Positions 44,067-56,774 of a stretch of 64,000 nucleotides of DNA are shown here, piece by piece (position 1 is the stretch's first letter; each line of letters begins with the position of its first letter). A model generated the notes under the pieces. The model was not told where the DNA came from, ran no database searches, and saw only the letters and a program-made list of their open reading frames with translations. The position numbers and the translations under genes are program-made. The DNA is from Hyalella azteca (taxonomy: Eukaryota; Arthropoda; Malacostraca; Amphipoda; Hyalellidae), in the NCBI RefSeq assembly GCF_000764305.2, contig NW_025934720.1, forward strand, positions 124,001-188,000, given 5' to 3'.

Positions 44067-46970
44067 CCTGTTATTATATTATAATAGTTATAATATTTTC
44101 AATTATAATACTATCATTAAACAGAATACTATCACGTACAGCTATATCAGGCAATAATAATACAATTCGCTCTAAAAATATATTATACTATTTGGAATGC
44201 TGTTATGATTTAGTGGAAGGAGAAATACCTTATCTGCCATCTATTAATTCGGTTTAGAAATTTGAACGGATATTTCTTTTTGATTATGAAATTTGTGGGC
44301 CGCATTTAGTGTTGAATGATCTTGATTGAATTACAAAGAATATTAATCAATCGTCGTGAATGTAGCACCCGAATGGTGCTAAGCGACTGATCAATCTTAT
44401 TGAACGTCCACTGAAAGGCAAATTAAAACTCTTTATTCATCTAATGGCTATTCATTCATTTATTTAAGGAAAATTTATTTATGTTTATTTGCCTTATCCT
44501 GTCCAGTTCATGAAATTTTATTCACGTAAAATACTTAGAATAGCATTCCTTCATAAGTTGATTTGAAAATAAATTTGGAATTAACTTCTACCACGATAAG
44601 ATTTCCGGTCAGTATATTTTTTTGATTAGTTCATAACCTATGGTCGGCCAACAATGATCTCTCAAAACTATTTATCCGGCGTATAACTCTACACATCAGT
44701 ATCACCGAGGACTGTTCTTACTCTTTGAAAGACGGCATTTTCAACTTAGGCGAGTCCTCTGACTCTTCTAATTTGATTGCAAGTTATTTGCGTAGGAATA
44801 GCGTGCGATGCCGGTTTCGCCATGCCAATTGAGGCAGTCGCTTCTGTTTACATAAACTTACTTAGGACATCGCATGTATTTATGCTAATCTGAATTTGCA
44901 GCTGAGACACACGACTTTAGGCTCACAACTTCCTTGCGCGCGATCGTGTTCCCTCCCTCGAACAAGCTCCGAATAACTGATATACTCGCATCATTGACTT
45001 CGAAATTAATTCCTAGCTTTTATGTACTGATAACGTTTAACTTTGATCAGTCCAAATCTTACTCTGGAACTCCGGCCAGAGTTTCCTCGTCTATCTCTGG
45101 GTCCTGTCTTCATCACAGAGTTAAGATGGGCTACAGTATGCATGGCTGGTCTTCGATGTAATTGGTTTGCGTATACTTTAATGTCAAATTAGGTTATTTT
45201 GTACTTCTTACTCGGATTTTAATAGAACTTTCTAGTGCAATGAAGTATTGTGAAGATTTATTCCCTCGTAAATTGCGCACAGATTCAACAAAGAAGAACA
45301 AACAAAGATCTTTTTCGTGCACTCTTTAGTAATTTTTACATAATGAAAAATTTTATAATATGGTCGAAAAGAAGATCTATAATTTTTATCATCTCCGATA
45401 TAATTATCTGATTATTTTTCAAAATTGCGTGCCAAATTTTGTAAATGTATCGTTAAAAACAAATTTTATTCTCTGATTTTGTACCGTCCAGGTATCAGTA
45501 TTGTTTAATATTGATTTAGGTTATCATGGTAGGTATTTATTTATTATTGATAGATTTTAAACTGTTTAATAACTTGAAGCTCTTCCTAGACTGTTCAATT
45601 GTTTACAGTAATGATAACAGATGGGTTATTAATTGGCTTTTGTTTTCAAATAATTTAAGCACAAGACAACGTCGTAGGCGACGATGTGGTCCTGCAATTT
45701 CTCAAGCTAGAAGACGTCAAGCTGTTATAATGCGGAGACAACAACAATCCTATTAGATTATTGCGTTATGATAATCGGACGAACATAATGCAGTCCCCGG
45801 CAGCGGAACCTACCCCTTTATTAAGTCGGCTGCCGCCCCCGCTGCAGCTTGCCACCCGATATTGGCCCACTGAATCACCGCGCATTAAATTTGTGGATGA
45901 AATTAAAATTTAGCCTCTCCGTCTACAACACCGGCCGAAGAACGCCAGGCTTCTTAATGTTAGTTAAAGAAGTATTGCGATTATTGCTATAGTTTGTGGA
46001 CATTTTGTTGGTATAAAATCGTATTTTATATCAGAATTCATGATTGAGATTGACGCAGATAGAGATTGATGCTCGTATTTTTTTATATTTTTTTTACGAC
46101 AAGGAAGTTCCAAATAATAATAAATATTTTATAGCGTACGTTAATCGTGTAATAAAAACTTTGCATTGAAACATCTATTATAGTCAGAAATTCAGGCAGA
46201 TATTTTGCTTTGGGCGAGTGAATTTTAAATTATTCCGGGTTTTTTATTGCAATTATTACCAAGTTTCAGACAAATTATTTTATGAGAATTGAATTATTGG
46301 CAAATTTAGCTGTAAGAGCACTACTTATAGAGCCACTTCAAGTGTTAATCGCACTGTACATTGTTCCCAAACAGAGATGCACAACTCATGATTGAGTTAT
46401 CATCTCGACTTATTATTTAACCAGAAAATTTTTAGCAATAATTGTGAAAATTTCGTTAAAATTTCAAAGGGTAACTATAGAACTTATATCGTTTCCTGAA
46501 CCTGCCTCACCACTCTTGCCGATCAACGATTGCTGTGCTGCCGCTAGGCTGCACTCGAGCACACGAAATATTTTCCCTGCTGAAATACAGCAGGGATTTA
46601 ATACTCATTTTGAACTAGTTTCGTTACCATTCAAATGAGACTTGTTAGTGTTCTTTCAGTGCAATGAAATAGCTCGGTAACTCTCGTCCAGCAGAGCCAA
46701 GCATCCGAGCTTGAGCTTGATTACACTTCATTTCCATACATATAGGATGGATTCTTTTTTTCTTTGAGCTCGGCGCTGTACTTAATACACAGCAAGTGTA
46801 GCTCTTACGGCTGGTTAATGCAGATTATCTTAACCCCGACGAGGGCGAAAGAGCCCAGGCTCAGTTATATGTTGTTCGTGGGCCGCTGCACTGATCCTTC
46901 CTCTCGCTTATTTGCTCAAATGCAAGGCTTGCTTGGTTCTTACCTGCGGGCCTAACGCTGGCTATATTTA
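44067..46970. other. Intergenic DNA, no gene supported
   Basis: AT-rich, with TA-rich inverted words at 44080-44130 and a GC-rich patch at 45785-45950 (CCCGGCAGCGGAACC onward) that has no ORF. A 76-codon ORF at 45526-45756 contains a run of five arginines, a low-complexity effect. Nothing supported. Confidence 0.45.
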
Positions 46971-47139
46971 GCGCATTTTCTCATTTATGGAAAAAATGCA
47001 CTATTGTGTTCGCCATGTCCGTCTGTCCGTCCGTCCGTCCGTCCGTCCGTCCGTCCGTCTGTCTGTCTGTCCGTCCGTGACTTCACGTTTTCGTCGACGA
47101 GAAAATGCGCTCTCTGTCACTCACTGCAGTGAGTACTGA
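46971..47139 (+). mobile_element. Inverted-repeat/GTCY element, copy 1
   Basis: GCGCATTTTCTC (46971-46982) and GAGAAAATGCGC (47099-47110) are perfect 12-bp inverted repeats that flank a long (GTCY)n microsatellite (47017-47078). Past the right arm lies a perfect 16-bp palindrome, ACTCACTGCAGTGAGT (47119-47134), then ACTGA. The same parts in the same order occur on the opposite strand at 52648-52769, and similarity stops just after the palindrome. No coding capacity. Inverted arms, a GTCY tract and a 3' palindrome recall Helentron/DINE-type (HINE) non-autonomous elements; this is a structural analogy, not a proven assignment. Confidence 0.65.
47017..47078 (+). repeat. (GTCC/GTCT)n microsatellite
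   Basis: About 15 tetranucleotide units, mainly GTCC with GTCT interruptions near both ends. Internal to the element above. Confidence 0.95.
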
Positions 47140-50100
47140 GTTATATTTTTTGGTTATTTTTCATGAATCGTTGATTTTAGATGAAGTGTTTAGAATACAG
47201 GATGGACGTCCAAGATAATTTTTGGATATTTTTCAACATTTTGACCAACGGTTAAAATGTGATTCTTATATTCAGTGACCCCGGCTGCATCATACAATCG
47301 TTAACTAAACTGCTTGCAAATTTCAATTCAGGTTCTGAGTGCGAGTTCGCTTGTAATGTTCATTATTTATTCCTCCTCCAAAAATTGCTTAAAGTGTTAC
47401 ACCGGCGCGGGTGATTTTTTTAAATTTAGTTTTTTGAAAAAATTTGAAATTTCTAGGAATCTTTTTACCCCGGAATGATTGAGTGCATTGAAAGTTATCA
47501 GCACATCCGTTCCTGCATGAGCGTGAGAGTCGAGACTTGGAGGCTCGTGCCTAACTTTTAAAGTTTCCTTAATGTGAATAAGTGAGTGATTGGTCCGGGA
47601 CTATTTGTAAAGTCTGACAGGAAGCTCGTCAAAAGATTACTAGGAACTTCCAAAGTTTGAGCTAAGAAAAGATATCCTTTAACTGCAGTTATATATATTC
47701 CTCCAGCCGAGGTTACCACCACCCGAGGAGTGTGTTTGTTGTGATCTGAGCTACTTTAAATAGGATACATGTTTTAATATCGTTATCTTGCAAGAAATTA
47801 ACCAATAATTTGAGAGGAATGTTCAGGAATATTTATCATATTTTCCTTGAGGTAATGAGAATAATAATAATTATTATCATTATTAATAATAAATAATATT
47901 AAATATTATTTATTTGTTCTTCCTAAATTAAAAGCTGCTCATGGGATTTTCTTCATGTTAGGCCTAATTGATTTTATAATATTATAATTTTAATGATCAT
48001 TTCTTTGGAATACTCATGGCTGCGCCTGGTGATCAGATCAGCCAAAGTTGTCTTCAAGAAGCGTTCAGTAATAACGTGTGATCCTGTCAGAAAAAATACA
48101 TCTAAATATGTAAAAGAATGTACCGCTTAAAGCTTTTGTGTTAAAACTTTCCACATGTTTTATCGGTTCAAGTTGTCTCCACAGTTTATGAACCGACGAA
48201 AACTTGTGTGCTTTATACTGAAAAATAATTTACGCCGTTTAAAATTTCAAGTTGGTGAGTCATTCAATAGATATTTAATGACTTTTAAAATGGCTTACGG
48301 TAGTTCCACATAAGTTACTCATAGATCACTCGAGACTTTGATCTTATTTTTTCTTAGTCGTAAATTTAAAATAATGTTATCCTCAAATTTGGATGTAAGA
48401 GGTGATGAGTCATCTTACATTTGGATGTGAGTCTTCAGTACTGATCAATTAGCTTATAAAAGTATCAAGTATCAATGAAGTTTTGGTTGTAATGTCTGTA
48501 ACTTAACCTCATATACCTTGAATCGTCCAGACATATTCACAATGCAATATTCGTGCACGGGAGACTTCTATTGCCTAACACGTGGGTAGGTATTATGTTT
48601 CCTTTACACGTGGGGCTAATTAATTTGCTTTACGTTCTCTGCGATCTCTACAAATAATTCCTCAGCCAGTCTTCCCAGGGTTCAAGCAGAACAGTAGAAG
48701 AAATGTTCGGGCAAATAAGATTGATTTTCTGACAAACATCGCCGGCCTAAAATGAACTAAACAAAAAGACGGTCCCAAATGTGGCTTCGTTGCTAGCCAA
48801 TAAGAAAGATGCATCGTAAAAACAAGTCCAATATCCCCGAGGAAATCAAGCTATTTTAGAGGTCATTTGCTCGAGACAGCCTATGAACATTTGGTCACGT
48901 GACCCAAGAACGGCCGTTGCTGCTCGGATTCGAAGCTGTTGCTTTCGCGTTATTTCTCGAAGATCTTTTTTCGAAATAAATTTATTATTTCATATTTTAT
49001 TTCCGTATACAATCTCAACAGCTTGAGGAGAATGAGCTTAACATTTGCAAAAAAATGGGAATCTGTAATAATGGTACGAAATCAAGTAATTTCAAATTAT
49101 ACTATTTACTTATTTTTCTAATCATTTATATCTAGGTATGGATGCCTAAATGATTATAGTGTAAGTGGTCTCGATGCGCTGGTCACTCTATATATACTTT
49201 CATTATTCACGTTCGAATACTGCTGGATATGTGAGAGTGCAGTCCCAAAGTCTGAACAAAGAAGGCCACTGCCAGTGAAGTATAGAAGTCGGCACCTCGG
49301 TAGGATCGCCCTAACGATCGCATTTATCGTAAGCTGAGCCCTTTGTTTTCTTTGCAGTTGAAGTCTATCAGCAAGAAGCGGCCATTTTTTGTCTTAGGCT
49401 TGGTCCATGGCGGTGTTACATGGCCGTTCTCCCCAATCCGTTATTGGCGATAAATTGTGCAGTAATCGGCATCTTTGGAAAGGGAGCGCACGACCTCAAG
49501 TCTGCTCATCGCAAGAACATCGCCTCCTGCGATTGGAGGATGTGATAAAAGGTCGCGGCTGCGGTGAAAAGCCTCTGAAAATTCTGAGGAAAGTATGAAA
49601 TTTTCTGTGACCCTGCCGTCCTGCTTTATACTCGCTCTTCTGAACGAACTTGTTGACTGAAATTCTATCCGCCTATCCGAGGTGTATCAGATAAATGACG
49701 GTTATTGGATTCAATTTGCAATTGTTTTTAGAAATCGAATAATTTACAACAATTTTAAACTGTTTAGCTCGGAACATCATAAATTCAGTTTCGTCGACAA
49801 TTCCAAATTCTTTCACGATCTATGAAATTTATAGTCTTAATTTACTGATTTAAAAAAATACGCCTTCGTTAATACCTCTGTTATGATTCTGGGTCGTAGA
49901 GATTAATTTTTCCGTAAATGAGTTTTTAATCTCAACGGTTTTGTTTAGTAAGCTTTTTATTATTTTTAAGATGGCATTTATTGAACTCGTCATTGTGAAC
50001 GAAGATTAATACAGATTACTACACCTGATTTTCTATTAATTTGAATTGCATGAAAATATATAACGTAAATTTTTCTTTTTCTTTCGGGAAATCTTTCATC

Positions 50101-51245
50101 GCACGTCTTGGTTGATGCTGCCCGGACAGCTTCCTCGTAAAATGAAATGTGTTTATATGATATACCAGAATGGCATTGGATTCTCTGCTGCCGTTAGCCG
50201 TAGAGAGCGTGATTATATCCATGATTTAGTCATTATTTTTTCATATGCTCAAACTTCCTTGTGTTCTTAATTTACTAATCATTTTAACAAAATTTTGAAT
50301 TTATTATTTCATTCTACAATTCTACTTAACGCTATTCCTCAATGCATTGTCTTCAGCACATATCACGGTGTTCAACGTTCATGCCTTTAATTTTATATTA
50401 AGTCACAAAAGATAATTTACACGACTGGCTCCTTTAGTGGACACGAGAATGTTTTTTTTTCTGACGGCTTTCATGCGACATCGGAAAGCGATCTCAGGTC
50501 GTTCAGTAGAGATGAATTGGTCAGGTCCACGCGACTGAAGAAACACCAAGTCAGCACACACGTCACACCAGCGAGCGCGCCATGACACAAAACTCTCATT
50601 GCCAAGTGATTCGGAAAAAAATCCCGCGTGTCGCTCAGGTTCTTTTCAACCTTGTTCTGTACGAGCGACAGTCATGCGTATAAGACACGAAGTTTAGTTC
50701 AGCCGACCGTACTTTTTAGGTGAAGTAGGATGCTAGGGACACGTGCCAGTTGATGCTACGTCGCAGCGACTGTCAGAGTTTTTAAACTTCGAAAGTGACT
50801 AGAACCACGACCACAAAATGGACCAGCGTTTAATCATTTTTCGAGGGATTGAGTGCGTACTTTGTGGCGTGCCCTGAGGCCGTACTGTCAAAACTCGCTC
50901 AAGTTCCCATAGCAACCTAAAAGTATATGCAACGGCCTAAGCACACATCGGGCCTATACGTACGGTTATTCTATAATCCCTGCAAAAATTCAATTTTTGA
51001 TGAAAATCGCCTCAGTATATTCGCTTATTTTTGGTGAAACATCTGAATCTTGAGAGCTTCGCCTCTTGCCACGAATACTGGTTAAATTTTATTGCAGTCT
51101 TCCGGACTATATTTTTAAGGAGCTTTGTTCAATTAATTAATTTGCCAGTAGAATTAATGCGTTAACTGTGTAAGCTATTTTCCCTACTGTCAAGTTGGGG
51201 CTGTTGTCGTGATGATCTTATTTAGCATATACGATTACGCAACTG
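47140..51245. other. Intergenic DNA, no gene supported
   Basis: 4.1 kb, mostly AT-rich. A short inverted repeat ATGTAAGA / TCTTACAT lies at 48393-48400 and 48413-48420, and an AAT/ATT-rich stretch at 47865-47920. GC-richer patches at 49280-49580 and 50480-50960 carry ORFs of about 60 codons with no domain. Confidence 0.45.
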
Positions 51246-51330
51246 AAAAGCTGTCTTGTCGTTACTTAACCTTTTTAAAAACCGCCCTGACATAACATGC
51301 CCGTTTTAAAAACTGCCTCGCCCTCACTAA
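51246..51330. repeat. Decayed 31-bp tandem repeat, patch 1
   Basis: About 2.6 units resembling CCGTTTTAAAAACTGCC followed by TTGTCATTACTTAA. The same unit forms a longer array at 52357-52612, about 1 kb away on the same strand. Confidence 0.75.
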
Positions 51331-52356
51331 AGAGGAAAGTCTACCATCAAAATTATCTCCTAAACTAATGACCGATCGTTCTAAAATTTCGCATACATAT
51401 GCAAATCCCTAAAGAAATAACATTTTGCTCATGATAATTTTAGAAAATTAAAGAAAACGTGAAATGCATGGAAAACAGCATAAAAGGGGGTCCTTTAAAA
51501 ATCTATTTCCTCCTTAAATTTTCAATTTCGCAACAATTTCCTCCCTCCTCCCATGTTTTTAATATATAATCCTAACCAAGTGCAAATCAGAAAAAGGAGC
51601 ATCTATAGAGTCGAATCGAATGACGTATCTCTCAAAGCTATAGCTTTAAAATCATAGGAGGAGATAGATTTTGAAGATGGCGTACTTTTTAAATTTTAAT
51701 TGTTCAGGGGAGCCAAATAAGTAAAATTGATTGAAAAAGGAAGAAAATACTAAAATAATTGCTTGATACTAGCCGTGTCTCAGCTTTCCCATTCCCAATT
51801 ACTGGTATTGAGGATACCAGCACGCATCTTTAAACTCATTCTTGTCCAGTTCAATGCGAATAATAAGCTTGAAATGTGATTTTTTTAAAATATTTATTTA
51901 TTTAAAATGGTTATTTTATGAAAATAAAAAACGGCCTTATGCCCAAAGTATGGCTTGCACAAGCTCTTCAGTAGGTGTTGCCTCAATTAGTGCGCCTTGT
52001 TTGCAGCATCAGGAACAGATATGACAATTAATTACCCCAAATAATGACCTATAAATACCATTTTTTAATAAATATTTGTAAATATTATTAGACATTTTAT
52101 TTTATAAAAGTTTGAAACGGCCTAATTAAAGCCCCCGCACCAGAAAGTTAACTTCGTAAGATGCGTCTTTTCCCTAGCTTCAAAATAAGCTCAACAATAG
52201 CTGAATTAACTCGAATAATGATCCTTAAATACAGATACCATGACAGCGAGCTTAGCTCTGCTTTCTGCTATCGATTCGTAATAGTTCTCTCTACGAAATG
52301 AAATGAAAATCACAAAAACGTTATTTCTTGGATTTTAGTGTTAATTTTCCTCCCAT
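51331..52356. other. Unique AT-rich DNA between the two 31-bp patches
   Basis: No ORF over 62 codons. ATAAATATT-type words are frequent (51885-51905, 52065-52090). No further 31-bp units can be recognised here. Confidence 0.5.
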
Positions 52357-52612
52357 AACCGTTTTAAAAACTGCCTCGCAATTACTTAACCGTTTCAAAA
52401 ACTGCCCTGTCATTATCAAGCCGTTGTAAAAACTGCCAATGGTCATTACTTGACCTTTATTAAAAATTGCCGGGTCAAGAACTAGCCATTCTGAAAACAG
52501 CTTTGTCATTACTTAACCTTTTCAAAACTGACTTGTCATTACTCAACCGTTTTAAATACTTCCCTGTCATGACCTAGCCGTATTAAAAATTTATTTGCAA
52601 TGAGCTTGCCGT
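52357..52612. repeat. Decayed 31-bp tandem repeat, patch 2, 8 copies
   Basis: Eight units of 30-33 bp, each with AACCGTTTTAAAAACTGCC-like and TGTCATTACTT-like halves, at about 52357, 52388, 52419, 52452, 52484, 52515, 52545 and 52576. Units differ at many positions, so the array is old. Confidence 0.85.
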
Positions 52613-52647
52613 CTACTTCCAATCGAACAGAAAAAAATTGGATCAGT

Positions 52648-52769
52648 ACTCACTGCAGTGAGTGACGGAGAGCGCATTTTCTCACGTCCGTCCGTCCGTT
52701 CTCACGTCTTGGACGGTCGGACATGACGAGCACAATAGCGCCTTTTTTGCCATAAATGAGAAAATGTGC
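52648..52769 (-). mobile_element. Inverted-repeat/GTCY element, copy 2 (inverted, rearranged core)
   Basis: Plus-strand order is: 16-bp palindrome ACTCACTGCAGTGAGT (52648-52663), arm GCGCATTTTCTC (52672-52683), GTCC units, then GGACGGTCGGACATGACG, then arm GAGAAAATGTGC (52758-52769, one change). It is copy 1 (46971-47139) in reverse orientation, with matching flanks on both sides of the microsatellite. The core differs: a GTCC run and a GGAC run face each other, so the tract is partly self-complementary, and it is much shorter. It starts about 35 bp after the 31-bp array. Confidence 0.65.
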
Positions 52770-54021
52770 TAAAAACTCGACTAATTTCTTGGCGCAATAA
52801 TTCTGTAAATTTTCTTCTCGTACTTCGATTAAGCCATTTGGTGAAATTGTTTCAAATGGGGATGGCCAGTTATTGTTCATCGAATAGGCGCTTATGATTT
52901 CTGGTTCTATCATTTCGGTTATATATTTTTTTAAATTCCAAAAATTCCAAGGAAATTATGTAAGAATCTTTATTTTTTCTTACAGCCAGAGAGGTCCATT
53001 TTCATCGTTTGATTTTGGTTGCCGTGAATTCCTGGGATTATTATTTTACCTCGTTTTTTTTTACTGTCATATTATTAAAAATTTACTGGGATAGTAAAAC
53101 AAAAATGTAAGTACATTTAGGAATCCGCTGGTTCAATACATGGACACTTTTTGCACTCCTACAAGTGAGCCACTAATTTGATTCCAGATTCTAGACGGTG
53201 CTTTTAAAAATGAGCCAGCAGCTCGATAATACGAATTCCTCGCCAAAAATTATGTTGCATTTATTTATTAAAATGATGAAAGTTATTTATACAACGCTTT
53301 CTCTTTTCTTGTAGTAATCAAAGAAGATTTACGTGCATAGTCGTATTCCAAAGTTCAATAACGGTAATCTCTATTTAATAATTTGATAAAAGTGTTCATA
53401 ATGAGACAAATTCATTTTTTTTACATGGTGAGGCCTATATCAATTTCAAATAAAAATTTTCACAAGCAGATTCTCTTTAAAGGATCAGTTAAGTTTTCCA
53501 TTTATAATGAACTGCATATTTTTCTTACTATTGTTTTGCGTGGCACAGCGAAGAGGATGTTAATGCGTTTATACAGCAATAAAGGATCGTAAGCTGTCTG
53601 CTCCATCACGAAGTATCCGGCCATGAAGGCCACAGAATGTGGCTACGAGATGGGGATTCAAGATGTAATTACAGTTCTAATATCTCTCACAAAACTCTGT
53701 AGCTCTTAGGAAGTGCACCTCGGCGAGGCCTTGCCGAATACAAAACAGAGCGCAGTGACTCCCTCCTCAGTGCCGACGGACTATTGCCGAATATTCTGGA
53801 TTCCTTTTCAGTCATTCAAAGATACATAGTTATCATGATTCCCTACATAAAATTAATTTAGTTTCATGAAAATATAAACGGCATAAATAAATTACATGGA
53901 ATTTGCAAGTCGTCTAGTACGGTGTGTGTCAAACTAAATAATTGGCTGTGTGAATTATATATCACATTACATATCGCTTATATCACAAGGTTAAAAATCG
54001 GTGCGCTTCGAGAATTTCAAG
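52770..54021. other. Intergenic DNA, no gene supported
   Basis: AT-rich with a GC-richer patch at 53610-53790. No arrays or RNA genes; ORFs up to 69 codons without features. Confidence 0.5.
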
Positions 54022-54092
54022 GAGCGTATTGCTCCTTTTCTCATGGAGAGCATTGCTCCTTTTTCATGGAGCACATTGCTCCTTTTCTCATG
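54022..54092. repeat. 24-bp tandem repeat, 3 copies, each with a stem-loop
   Basis: Units at 54022-54045, 54046-54068 and 54069-54092 (GAGC...ATTGCTCCTTTTCTCATG). In units 1 and 3 GGAGC and GCTCC flank a 5-nt loop, so the repeat unit contains a short hairpin. Confidence 0.9.
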
Positions 54093-56774
54093 GGGCAGAA
54101 CACAAATGACGCCATCTCCTCCTCGGGGCGAGAATAATTTCCTTCATCCTTATCGCAGTTATCGCGAGAAGTGGCCGGCTGGAGCACCCACTATCTTAGA
54201 CTTAAAGTAGAGTTATTACGCCACTCCTTTGGCATCCTTCGCCTTGTGGCTATCGCAGAGCTCGGGACATCGCTCTTAGCTGTTGTCTATGTGTGATCTT
54301 GCAATCAATCGGTGAATATAATATTATTTTCATGCGATTAATTTTAAAAAAATTTTTGTAAGTATTGTCCAATGACGCTGCAGAAGTTTATTTATTTTAC
54401 TGACAATTGATAAGTGTTGTTGACTGAATTAACATTCTTTAATTGTCTACCTGTACAAATATAATAATTTACTCACGCGACTTAAAGGGTCAGGATAAAA
54501 AATATGGAATAGGGCTCGTTGAACTATCCTGCTATGGATTTATTGATTTAAATTTTAGCGAAATTTTGGTACACGGAAAATATTTGGTAAAAAGAAATAA
54601 TTATCGTCTGCTTCAGAGTACGCGATCAGTTTCGTTCATAGTAAATCTCAGTCTGAATTTCCTCCTGCATGTCAAACTAATCAAGGCTCGAGGTGCCAAG
54701 ACATTTTATTCAAACTGGCAATTAATTTGAAGTTTGGTCCAATATTCCCAGCGAGACCTGTTAACTCACGGATTTTAAATTGTGCGAGACTAAGCCACAC
54801 GCTTGAAGTTAGACTCGGTTTGACTTGAACATAATTCTGGAAACCGTTTTGCTCTTGAAAGCGCCAATTTCAAATATTATCTTTAAGGGGAAGTGGCTCT
54901 TAGGGACTGGCTCTCAAGCGAAGGTACGTGCTTCACGTCATGTAGAAAATTGGAGGCGCAAATCATGTCTCCCACGCGCCGACTTCCAACTTGACGAGTT
55001 TGATCAAGTAAAAACCCGCGGCCGACGCGCTACAGAAACACGGACTGAGCGTCACAAGCGTGAAGTATGAACTTCCGGAACGACTTCTGATACAGAAAAA
55101 GGGGAGCAACTGCATCATGATATGGCCAGTTGAAAATCTGTGAAAGAAATACCAACGATAGTGATTGGTGAGTTCGGAAAATAATAAAATACTTACCTTT
55201 CATCTTGAATGAAGCTTGGTCAAGTTTCATAACAGGTTTTTTTGTTCCATGTGATGTAGATTTTTATTCGAGGTCAGTGGAAGTAATTATGAGCTACGAG
55301 ATAATGGAGCCGCATTCTACTTATTATAGCAGTGTTCCATTGCACAAAGTTGCTGAAATCCTGAAAATGCCGAAATGTGGAGACTTGGGCACAGCAAATA
55401 AGATGCATGCTGGGCCACGGTGACGAAATAGAGCTACTTTGAAGCACCAGACTTCCAACAAAGTTCCAGATAGTTTCAAATTGTTGGTGACTTTGCATAC
55501 TTGCTTGGAATCGGTTCCAATACGCAGCCTGGCTTCTCAATGAATCCCACTTTCGAACTGATTTTGCAAAAGTTCCTAAATGACCTTTTTTTGGAATGTT
55601 CATGAGAGACCGAGCGAGCGGCACGCTTCGCTTTAAGTTCGGGCGATCAGTCTCTACATTTTTACGGGGAGAGATGACTTCAGATTATTTAGCCTGATAG
55701 ATTTCCTTGTCTGTAGAGCTTTAAACAGTTATAAAATTCAAGTATATATATGGTTATAAATAGATTGAACAAGAATAAATGTTGCTTATGATATTTATTG
55801 ATATTGTGCGTTCCAAAAAGATAGCAAAGTTTCCAAATTGTTTGGATGCGAAGTCAAAATTGCCAAAGTTGCAAAGCGATACACAAAAATTCCGTCTTGA
55901 TTCATAATAATGATGCAGTCTTCAGTTACGTTAAACATGCGATTTAATTATAGAAAATCATGTTGACTCAAATCTTAGACTAAATATGCAGTCTCTCGTA
56001 TAAACTATAAAGACAACCACTTGTGCAGCTATTATTTCGTTGCTGGCCACACGGATTTGTCTGATTTAATAATACATTTTGAGTATTCTAGAGATAGCTT
56101 CGAGCAGAATACAGCATTTTATTTGAAAAATTATTTTTTCAGATTTTTCAGAGCTTTATTTGTATGCAAGAACTCGTTAAGAAGTACCAAAGTCGTTAAA
56201 TGTTGGCATTAAAGTTGGAGCATTAGAAATTATCTCTGCAAAAAGTCCATGAGTGCCGTTAAGTTCATCTCTGTCGCAATCTCTGAACCTCAGCTGTAAA
56301 CTTCGGCATTTTAGCTCCCTGTGCTCTTACTTATCATCAATGAATACGACAAACATTTAAAAAATTATATTACTTATAATTTTTTAGATCAACCCAATGC
56401 TTTTTACTGGCATCCCGGATATTGTTTTAATATTTCGAGTTTTCGAAGTCGCTGCTTTTGCTTATATTTTTATTATAGCATTGCCGGCGATTGTCTTCAT
56501 ATATAGGCCTTAAAATGGACGTCACGGTTTCATATAGATATAAATATTAAAATACTTCTAATATTCATTGATAGGTACATTTTAAACTGCAAAACGTCGA
56601 TTCATTGGTTGCTTATTGGCCGCAATTCATCGAAAAACTATTGTAAACTCTTGCCAAGTCTTTTTGAATAACTAATTTCGCCAAATGTATTATTTGGCGA
56701 TTTTATTTTGTACGGTTTAGACAAGGCACGTGTTGTCGAGAGTTACCTTGCCGTTCGAGCTGTCGAACAAGAGG
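54093..56774. other. Intergenic DNA, no gene supported
   Basis: Mostly AT-rich, GC-richer at 54890-55080 and 55270-55620. The latter holds a minus-strand ORF of 109 codons from its ATG (116 codons with an upstream GTG), the longest non-repeat ORF in the window, but no domain or transmembrane pattern is seen. Confidence 0.4.

Noticed and set aside
55274..55624. 109-116-codon minus-strand ORF as a gene
   Set aside because: The longest non-repeat ORF, but no domain, signal or conserved motif is recognisable, and the region is GC-richer, which lowers stop density.
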